In this document: positions 1 through 6,223 of the stretch, piece by piece | Layout of the letters: every line of letters begins with the position of its first letter | Numbering within the stretch: position 1 is the stretch's first letter | The notes under the pieces: generated by a model | Databases searched by the model: none | Told to the model about the DNA's origin: nothing | The model's input: only the letters and a program-made list of their open reading frames with translations | Source of the DNA: Coxiellaceae bacterium | Lineage (GTDB): Bacteria; Pseudomonadota; Gammaproteobacteria; GCA-013414725 | Direction: 5' to 3' | Assembly (NCBI GenBank): GCA_013414725.1 | Contig: CP058706.1 | Location: 170,240 to 176,462 of the forward strand | DNA length: 6,223 nt | Position numbers and translations under genes: made by a program

Positions 1-339
1 GTAAAAAGTGCCAATGGCCGATAATTTCGATGCTTGTTGGACAAAAGTACTCAAGTGCTCCTGAATCACTTGCGCTGAGGTAGCGACAAAATTTTCAATG
101 ACAAATATTTGGACTTTATCGGCAGTGTGCTGAAAAATAGGAAATGCGGACAAGACGATAAAGCTCAACGTCAGCAATGGAACAACCGACAATAATGTTG
201 TAAACGCCAATGCCGCCGCCCGAGTAGAACAACCATCACGACGAAACCGTCGCCAAATTTCGGCCAAAAGATACCAAGTCCAGCGAATTTTGTGGCTAAT
301 TTTGTGACGCAGATGACGCAAGAATTTAGCAAATGGCAT
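1..339 (-). CDS. yihY: YihY/UPF0761 family inner-membrane protein (N-terminal part, runs off the window)
   Basis: The first 113 residues are encoded, beginning at the ATG at 339-337; the rest lies beyond base 1. Seen: a basic cytoplasmic leader (residues 1-40, rich in R, K, H), then the family signature STRAAALAFTTLLSVVPLL (about residues 38-56), which opens the first membrane helix (about 42-66). A polar periplasmic stretch follows, then SAIGTF at 108-112, leading into the next helix. Known of the family: polytopic membrane proteins once annotated as ribonuclease BN or BrkB; their molecular function is not settled and the RNase BN label is historical. Only a weak GGA lies upstream of the start, so the start rests on the family N-terminus. 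It is transcribed away from the repeat cluster. As I recall, a yihY-like gene sits near wrbA in Pseudomonas too, which supports the call. Confidence 0.88.
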   Translation of the reverse strand, partial: MPFAKFLRHLRHKISHKIRWTWYLLAEIWRRFRRDGCSTRAAALAFTTLLSVVPLLTLSFIVLSAFPIFQHTADKVQIFVIENFVATSAQVIQEHLSTFVQQASKLSAIGTFY

Positions 340-394
340 TAAACTAGGTTCCAAACAAAAGGTGATGGTACAAAGAAAATTTAATTGCGTCTAT

Positions 395-567
395 ACCCAT
401 TACACCTCAAAATGCGAAGTTTAAGTTTCAGATTGCAAGCAGTTGTCGCGTTCTGATTGAGCAAAACACGAAGAATAGTCACCCTATTTTGAGTATTTTG
501 CGATTGAAGAACGTGGCGAATGCGGCGCAAGATGAGCCTTACACTTCGCATTTTGAGTGTAATGGTA
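395..567. repeat. 173-bp fold-back element (full-length imperfect palindrome)
   Basis: The outer arms 395-425 and 538-567 are near-identical inverted copies; the shared core is CATTACAC-TCAAAATGCGAAGT followed by TTAAG or GTAAG. The similarity continues inward: TTGC...GTTCT...GCAAAACAC on the left matches the complement TTGC...GTTCT...GCAAAATAC on the right. The centre closes as AATAG-tcacc-CTATT at 474-488. The whole unit therefore folds back on itself around base 481. No protein-coding reading in it is convincing. This architecture suits a MITE or an intergenic palindromic repeat that forms a long hairpin if transcribed. ATGGTACAA occurs at 365-373 and 562-570, but the second copy overlaps the arm, so I do not claim a target duplication. 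Confidence 0.75.
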
Positions 568-603
568 CAATAGCGTTGAAAACGTAATGTTGTATTCAGA
601 TAA

Positions 604-666
604 GCATTGCAGCAATCCATGAGGCTCGGGTTTGCTGGATTGCCACGTCGCTACGCTCCTCACAAT
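604..666. repeat. Left part of an interrupted dispersed-type intergenic repeat
   Basis: This stretch contains GCAATCCA at 612-619 and its inverted copy TGGATTGC at 636-643, forming a stem around a 16-nt loop, then CACGTCGCTACGCTCC and CTCACAAT. It resembles the 'ATTGCGAGGAGCGTAGCGACG...GCAATCCA' class of palindromic intergenic repeat that I know from several obligate or facultative intracellular bacteria; that resemblance is from memory. The repeat is cut at 666 by the MITE-like element. Its continuation, CTCACAATGACGC, resumes at 934. Removing 667-933 and one copy of CTCACAAT restores a continuous repeat. Confidence 0.55.
659..666. repeat. Left copy of 8-bp target-site duplication
   Basis: CTCACAAT lies immediately outside the left terminal inverted repeat of the 667-933 element. 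An identical octamer in the same orientation lies immediately outside the right one. Confidence 0.75.
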
Positions 667-933
667 CTGATGTATCCCCACGAATTTTTAGGTAAGACAA
701 ATCAGCGAGTTCGAAAGAAAGGGCGTAAAAACTAGCAGGTTGTTATTGCTGTCAAGATTAAGTATTTCGCTGAAGGTAAATCCCATCATCCCGCGGCGAA
801 GACCGCAGGAACCAGGGCTATTCTGCGGAGTGCGTATTGCCTGATGGATCCCGCGGTCTTCGCCGCGGGATGACGGAGGGCTAGTAAGCAATCAATTCAA
901 TTACTTACATAAAAATTCGTAGGGATACATCAG
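667..933. mobile_element. MITE-like non-autonomous element, 267 bp
   Basis: The ends are 30-bp terminal inverted repeats (667-696 and 904-933). Both read inward as CTGATGTATCCC, then C or T, ACGAATTTTTA, G or T, GTAAG: two mismatches only. Perfect 8-bp direct repeats CTCACAAT abut both ends, the mark of a transposition event. No transposase is encoded inside, so movement would need one supplied elsewhere. The interior carries AT-rich unique sequence (697-782) and a separate palindromic repeat (783-876). The insertion site lies inside another repeat. I do not recognise a named IS family from these ends. Confidence 0.75.
783..876. repeat. 94-bp palindromic repeat nested inside the MITE-like element
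   Basis: The arms 783-814 and 845-876 are 32-nt inverted copies with three mismatches, enclosing a 30-nt loop (815-844). Each arm holds the GC-rich core CCCGCGGCGAAGACCGC, unlike the AT-rich surroundings. The arms resemble the 'TCATCCCGCGG...GGATCCA' class of intergenic repeats seen in many bacterial genomes (from memory). There is no clear target duplication. The hairpin is not followed by a T-run on either strand, so it is not a standard intrinsic terminator. Confidence 0.75.
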
Positions 934-941
934 CTCACAAT
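934..941. repeat. Right copy of 8-bp target-site duplication
   Basis: CTCACAAT directly abuts the right terminal inverted repeat and is identical to 659-666. The following GACGC continues the interrupted repeat. Confidence 0.75.
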
Positions 942-1006
942 GACGCTTTCTGAAAAATTGCTCCTACAAAGCTATCTAGTAATCCAGTATTGTATTTTAA
1001 TAGTTC

Positions 1007-1026
1007 TTTAACCTAACTGGGTTAAA
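1007..1026. promoter_or_regulatory. Short dyad upstream of the broken zincin/TPR gene
   Basis: TTTAACC and GGTTAAA form perfect 7-bp inverted arms around TAACTG, 26 bases before the ATG at 1053. An AT-rich stretch, TGTATTTTAAT (991-1001), just upstream could be a -10 region, without a convincing -35. The position would suit an operator or mRNA 5' hairpin, but chance is possible in AT-rich DNA. Confidence 0.25.
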
Positions 1027-1052
1027 TTCAAATTTTATTGCGGAATTAAATA

Positions 1053-2655
1053 ATGCCTTCCACCAGCCAATTATTGACAATCTTATCACCGGATCACAAC
1101 AATATATCTTGCCAACAAAGCAGCGCAACCAATATATTGACTGCGCCCCTGGCTTTACCACCCAACATGACGCCTGTTCTCACCAGCCAATATATCTCTG
1201 AGCGTATCTTTGGGCCAGCCAAAGCATGCAATCAAGTCACCTACATCACCGAAACTTTATTACAAAGCTCACTTGAAGTCAGTGAATATGTCGAAATGGT
1301 GTACCGTCAAATCCTAGATTTTAAAATTATTGTATTAACGGAAGACCAAATTGGAAGCGAACTCGAAAGATTTATAAACATTCAAAAACCCGCTTGTTAT
1401 TTTGCATCAACTCACACAATGTATATCTTAAACACGGCTTTACAAACGCTCTCATTTGCCAAAAACCTGGACTTCATCAGGCACGAGTTTAAACATGCTG
1501 CTACTAATGCAGCGCTGTCTATATTATCCGGTGGAAAATATCAAACCAGTCATTTTTGTTATTATCCACTGAACGATATACAAAAGGAATACGTCAAGGC
1601 ATGCATCAAAGCCGGTGACAAAAATGTGTTTGAACTAAAAACTACTTATCTTAGAGACATTAGACAAGCTCGATTCAGAAACAAAATCTCATTTACAAGA
1701 TTTGCGCTCAGCGCTGCAAGATGAATACGAGCAATATTACTTGACCCAAGACAAATTCTCTCTCAATAGAATGCAGCTTAGAGAAATTCAAAAATATCAG
1801 GGAAAACCTCTGGAAACTGGTGACATTATCAATTTTGACCGAAAAACCTTAGAATTTTCCAGTGGGAACCCAATGGCTCCCGTGTATGGAAACGTACATA
1901 TTGACAGCGTAACCCATTTTCCAACCCATTCAACAGTCATTTTTACTTTTCAAGATCCCTTATTTGCAGCAATCTATTTTATTGAATCCCATCAAAAATT
2001 ATATAGCAACTTTTCTTCACATGATCTATCTGAAGGGATGCACACCTTTTCGGAAGTGTCCCTACTCATTTTATCAAATTATTTTTCGAGATTTCTACGA
2101 ATACACAACAACATTAATTAATTCGAACAAGCAGCAACCACCAATACAAACACCTGCTTTTCTCGAATACACAACACTGGAAGAATCGCTTGATACGGAA
2201 GCCAGAAACAGTATTGAAAACTTCGATATTTTTCTTAAAGAGTTTAGCCACGATGATTGGCTGGGCATAGTGGATTATTTTTTTGACAAAGGTGAATTTA
2301 ATATTGTCAGGTCTGGCTTGGAAAAGATGAGACAACATGGAATAAATACCAAAGGTGCCAATTTATTACAGGCACGCGTCGAATACCAAGACAATAATCT
2401 AAAAGCAGCTGCCACCTTTTACAAACGCGCGGAAAAACAAGGAGCTATATTGAATAACGAAGACCGGCTCCACTATTCTGAAGCATTATATTATGTGGGG
2501 CTGCCAAAATCAGCGAAAAACAACAGAATAAAGCCAAGCAATCACAGCAAAATCTTCATCAATTTTGGCTAGAAGACTATAACTGTATATCAGAACAGGA
2601 ACAGGAACCCGAAGCAGCGTTAGCATTGGCTGAAACACAACATCACACGTTGTAA
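1053..2655 (+). pseudogene. Unrecognised gene with HExxH motif and TPR-like C-terminus, broken by three frameshifts
   Basis: Three frames join into one reading. Frame one runs from ATG 1053 to about 1640, frame two to about 2085, frame three to about 2499, and then back to frame two until TAA 2653-2655. The breaks fit A4 to A5 at 1637-1641, T4 to T5 at 2082-2086, and G5 to G4 at 2497-2500; correcting them gives 533 aa. Seen: RHEFKHAATN at residues 143-152, with HEFKH (1482-1496) matching the HExxH zinc-binding pattern of zincin metallopeptidases. A TPR-like helical repeat lies at 2354-2494 (ANLLQARVEYQDNNLKAAA then FYKRAEKQGA). The final 50 residues are Q- and E-rich. There is no signal peptide or membrane helix. 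A secreted effector or cytosolic peptidase is possible, but I do not recognise the family. HExxH also occurs by chance, and no third zinc ligand can be assigned. The ribosome-binding site is weak. Confidence 0.72.
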
Positions 2656-2659
2656 AGTG

Positions 2660-2673
2660 ATCATCTTGATGAT
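2660..2673 (+). terminator. Possible weak hairpin after the broken gene
   Basis: ATCATC-TT-GATGAT forms a perfect 6-bp stem with a 2-nt loop, four bases after the TAA at 2655. Only a short CTTTAT follows, so it would be a poor intrinsic terminator. Confidence 0.2.
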
Positions 2674-2706
2674 GCTTTATGGCTAATGATATTGCCCATA
2701 CTTCTC

Positions 2707-2722
2707 TCCTTTGGTTATCCCT
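2707..2722 (-). other. Leader-like sequence matching the cupin gene's translation start region
   Basis: On the minus strand this reads AGGGATAACCAAAGGA, followed by GAGAAGT and ATG (2699-2697). The cupin gene's leader at 5808-5793 is AGGGATAACCAGAGGA, identical at 15 of 16 bases and likewise just before an ATG. Here the frame closes after 12 codons (MGNIISHKASSR). It may be a relic of a lost minus-strand gene or of a duplicated leader; chance is not excluded. Confidence 0.3.
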
Positions 2723-2767
2723 CATAGCATTGCCGCTCCGACAAAGCCGCAAGGAAATCTAGTTTTA

Positions 2768-4106
<1,339 letters not shown>

Positions 4107-4110
<4 letters not shown>

Positions 4111-5251
4111 TGGCTAGCTTGTGCTGGAGGCATAGCTGAGGTTGGCGCAGCAGTAGTCGGCACCTTGTTCACTGCTGTTGACGGTGGCGACCAGCGATAA
4201 GTAGGAGTGGCATCGACATTGCTGGTCTGCTCTGTTGGAGCTGGGCTTGTTTGCTCTGCTACCAATTGTTGACTAACACTCAATGCTTGAATCAATGCAT
4301 TCTGCCCACCGGTGGTAGTGACATCTACAGTAATATCTTGCGGATTGACGTTGACCACTGCTACATCATTGACAGGGGACAATGTCCGCAAGTAATTAGT
4401 TACTGCTGCATAATCATCAATACCATTAACATTCGTGATACGTAAGCGCACTACTTGTTTATTGCCACCTGCCGACAACACTTGTGATTGCGAACTAATA
4501 ATGTTGCTTAAATTAGTCATCAGTCTATCGATAATCTGTGCTGGACTATCACCTGTCAACTGCCAATGTTGTACTGTACCATCCATTTCTAACAACCAAT
4601 TACTGTCCCATTGCTGCCCCCTAGGAGTGAATGACCCCAGCAAAACACTGTTAGCACCATAACGTTGTGCCGCTGCAATGGCACCACTAGGATTTAAATT
4701 TTGCACATCAGCTACAGAGACATCATTCATGTCCTGCAAATCCATCAACGGCAATAAAATATCAACGTTATGATTTTTAGCACTGGATTGTAAGTTACCA
4801 ACAACAGGGTTATCGACATTAGCGCCTAAAATAATAGTGTTTTGTTGTGATGGTATTGTCACCCAGACTAATGTTAAACGATGTTGTTTGCCTGCAAATG
4901 GTACTTGTGCATTCTGTAGTAGCTGGTTGATTCCATCTGCATCAAACTTCACTTGTAATACTAATTGGTTTTTATTATCAGGCCCTGGAGTAGTGTAATA
5001 ACTATAACTGACAACATAGTTAGCGGCATTTTTAATTCTTTCTGAATTTTGGGCGATTTGGCAACATCATCATTGCCGCTGATTTTGCTCAATACTTGGG
5101 TTAATGCCCCTGGCACTGCCCGTTGCCACTCTTCAGGAGACTGATCGGTCACGGGATAATCCGTTTGATACAAAGAATTCTCTTGGGCACTGAAAGCAGA
5201 CATAGCAAAACAACTGACGATGAATAATAGACACAAACGAAAATATTTCAT
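4107..5251 (-). pseudogene. DUF2066 domain secreted protein, one frameshift
   Basis: Translation starts at ATG 5251 with a Sec signal peptide (residues 1-22, probable cleavage after AFSA; IVSC at 11-14 could alternatively be a lipobox). It reaches KELK at residue 74, then leaves frame and stops at 4961. The other frame continues directly as NAANYVVSYSYYTTPGPDN and on to the stop at 4107. Restoring one A in the run at 5033-5029 (A6 to A5) gives a continuous 381-aa protein. Family marks: ALTQVLSKISGNDDV (49-63); YVVSYSY; then KFDADGINQLL, VPF and LTLVWVTIP as in DUF2066. The C-terminal 55 residues are rich in P, T, A and S. The function of DUF2066 proteins is unknown; they commonly sit before hda, as here. 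An internal GTG at 4952 could begin the downstream part but would lack a signal peptide. Sequencing error, true decay and slippage rescue all remain open. Confidence 0.82.
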
Positions 5252-5313
5252 GTAGTTTCAACCTATATAAATTGCCAAAAAATATCACTCACTGTCGCTA
5301 TGAGGCATAAAAC

Positions 5314-5784
5314 TTATTTCCCAATGACCGACATATAATTGATCTTCCACGGGCCAACACCTGTAATTTGTAACACTGTTTCTTCATTGGTCCAACCAAA
5401 ATGAGGCACACCTGCCGGAATTGCTACAAAGCTGCCAGCCACCAGTTTCATGCCTTTTTCTCATCAAAATGCTTACCAACTCCCAGGTATAAGGAACCTG
5501 AAATTACGGTATCCTGCTCTAATCCTGGATGGGTATGGGCCAATACTTGATAATTGGCAGGAAATTTTAAACGTATAGTAAATGGCCCTGCTTTATTAGG
5601 ATCACCATAAAGTATGGCTCGTTTTACACCAGGCAATCCCTCTACTTTTTGCCATACCAGATTATCAGGTACGGTAGTGATGCTTTTTTGGGATGGGTCT
5701 TCCTTGGCAGTGGTTGCAGTTGCGGCCAACAGACTGCTCGTAGTCAATAAAAGATGCTAAAAGGGCGGCTTTTATGGATTGCAT
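5314..5784 (-). pseudogene. Periplasmic single-domain cupin protein, two frameshifts
   Basis: The ATG at 5784 follows a good AGAGGA and opens a signal peptide (MQSIKAALLAS, then LLTTSSLLAATATTA). The frame is lost at the T-run at 5752-5749 (T3 to T4) and again at the A-run 5459-5455 (A6 to A5). Correcting both gives 156 aa ending at TAA 5316-5314. Cupin motif 1 is complete: HTHPGLEQDTVISG (residues 83-96), with H83, H85 and E89 as metal ligands. Motif 2 is GSFVAIPAGVPHFGWTN (117-133), giving the fourth ligand H128. A small secreted metal-binding beta-barrel is expected; its substrate cannot be told. As it stands, only a fragment without the native start and the second metal motif is readable (5747-5448, from a TTG). 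It lies between purM and the DUF2066 gene, a position where I do not recall a cupin in related gene orders. Confidence 0.8.
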
Positions 5785-5792
5785 GGTTATAG

Positions 5793-5798
5793 TCCTCT
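5793..5798 (-). promoter_or_regulatory. Ribosome-binding site of the cupin gene
   Basis: AGAGGA on the minus strand lies 8 bases before the ATG at 5784-5782. It fixes this ATG, rather than the internal TTG at 5747, as the original start. The ATG is out of frame with most of the cupin, which is how the N-terminal frameshift becomes visible. Confidence 0.65.
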
Positions 5799-5883
5799 GG
5801 TTATCCCTGAATGCTAGCTTACAGCAGCTTGAATTTTAACAGTAAAATACTTGGCCGCAAACAAGGCTGATGATAACTCACGA

Positions 5884-5939
5884 TATACTCGAAGCGGATG
5901 GGTCTTAGGTGTTCTAACATCCCATCCGCTTCGAGTATA
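5884..5939. repeat. Perfect 19-bp inverted repeat in the cupin/purM divergent region
   Basis: TATACTCGAAGCGGATGGG (5884-5902) is followed 18 bases later by its exact complement (5921-5939). The loop holds a smaller TTAG...CTAA pair (5905-5908 with 5914-5917). The right arm ends 75 bases before the purM ATG. There is no T-run after the stem on either strand (seven A at 5944-5950 on the plus strand), and it lies between divergent genes, so a terminator is unlikely. An operator, an mRNA leader hairpin or a dispersed palindromic repeat fits better. Confidence 0.75.
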
Positions 5940-6014
5940 GAACAAAAAAATGGCAAACCTCTTTCACCGTCCCTCGGGATCCAGTAGAATACTCTGCTTT
6001 ACTTCGATGTCTAA

Positions 6015-6223
6015 ATGATGAAAACCACCATACACCAACCCCTTAATTATAAATCTGCTGGCGTTGATATTGATGCCGGTGCCGCTCTGGTTGAAAAGAT
6101 TAAACCTATGGCAAAAGCCACTCAACGCCCTGAGGTGTTGGCCAGTATTGGCGGCTTTGGTGCCTTATTTGAATTGCCCCTACACCGCTACCAACAGCCG
6201 GTGCTGGTATCGGCCACCGACGG
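6015..6223 (+). CDS. purM: Phosphoribosylformylglycinamidine cyclo-ligase (AIR synthetase), N-terminal part
   Basis: PurM catalyses the fifth step of purine synthesis: ATP-dependent ring closure of FGAM to aminoimidazole ribonucleotide, in the cytosol. Only about the first 69 residues lie in the window. Seen: [20 protein letters not shown] (residues 11-30 from the first ATG), [18 protein letters not shown] and [11 protein letters not shown] at the edge, matching the N-terminal nucleotide-binding region of PurM nearly residue for residue. The TDG is the start of the conserved TDGVGTK loop. Adjacent ATGs at 6015 and 6018 are both possible. No good ribosome-binding site is seen. The gene diverges from the cupin gene, with the 19-bp inverted repeat between them. 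Confidence 0.95.
   Translation, partial: MMKTTIHQPLNYKSAGVDIDAGAALVEKIKPMAKATQRPEVLASIGGFGALFELPLHRYQQPVLVSATD

Noticed and set aside
381..891. Short minus-strand open frames across the repeat region
   Set aside because: They run through palindromes and repeat arms, have no ribosome-binding site, and give R- and S-rich compositions typical of chance frames.
395..941. CRISPR array
   Set aside because: The repeats are inverted pairs of different classes, not regularly spaced direct repeats.
1702..2572. Reading the broken gene at 1053-2655 as three or four separate overlapping genes
   Set aside because: None of the downstream frames has its own ribosome-binding site or a sensible start, and each frame continues the previous one at a homopolymer with no loss of coding character. 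One-base corrections give a single 533-aa reading that is exactly divisible by three.
5884..5939. Intrinsic terminator
   Set aside because: It sits between divergent genes and has no T-run after the stem on either strand.
5950..6018. A 22-codon leader peptide whose TGA overlaps the purM start (ATGA)
   Set aside because: It has the right geometry for coupling, but no ribosome-binding site in front of its ATG, and its composition is not that of an attenuator peptide. A chance frame is as likely.

Overview
The window reads as a chromosomal segment of a gammaproteobacterium with moderate-to-low GC. The repeats, broken genes and a zincin/TPR-like gene give it the look of a host-associated lineage (Legionellales/Coxiella-like is my guess; the sequence does not prove it). 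Family assignments come from recognising protein motifs by eye; no database search was run.

Layout, left to right. At 1-339 (minus) lies the N-terminal part of a YihY/UPF0761 membrane protein. Positions 340-1052 hold no gene but are packed with palindromic repeats: a 173-bp fold-back element (395-567), and a 267-bp MITE-like element (667-933) with 30-bp terminal inverted repeats and a perfect 8-bp target duplication. The MITE interrupts an older dispersed-type repeat and itself contains a second palindromic repeat (783-876). At 1053-2655 (plus) is a single unrecognised gene broken by three frameshifts; restored, it would be a 533-aa protein with an HEFKH (HExxH) zinc-site candidate and a TPR-like C-terminal half. 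Then come wrbA (plus) and hda (minus), convergent and overlapping by 12 bp at their 3' ends. hda is the downstream gene of a pair with a DUF2066 secreted-protein gene (4-bp ATGA overlap), which carries one frameshift. Next, still on the minus strand, is a periplasmic cupin gene with two frameshifts. Across a divergent intergenic region with a perfect 19-bp inverted repeat, purM starts on the plus strand and runs off the window.

The backbone purM / DUF2066 / hda / wrbA / yihY is, from memory, a conserved gammaproteobacterial neighbourhood (Pseudomonas-type). The repeat cluster with the zincin/TPR pseudogene, and the cupin, look like additions to it. A permease of the AI-2E family that I recall near hda in Pseudomonas is absent here.

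The most striking global property is that all six frameshifts can be explained as one-base length changes in short homopolymer runs, in both directions. hda, wrbA and the visible parts of yihY and purM are intact. This means either ongoing gene decay by slippage or indel errors in the assembly, and it must be settled before any of the three broken genes is called dead.
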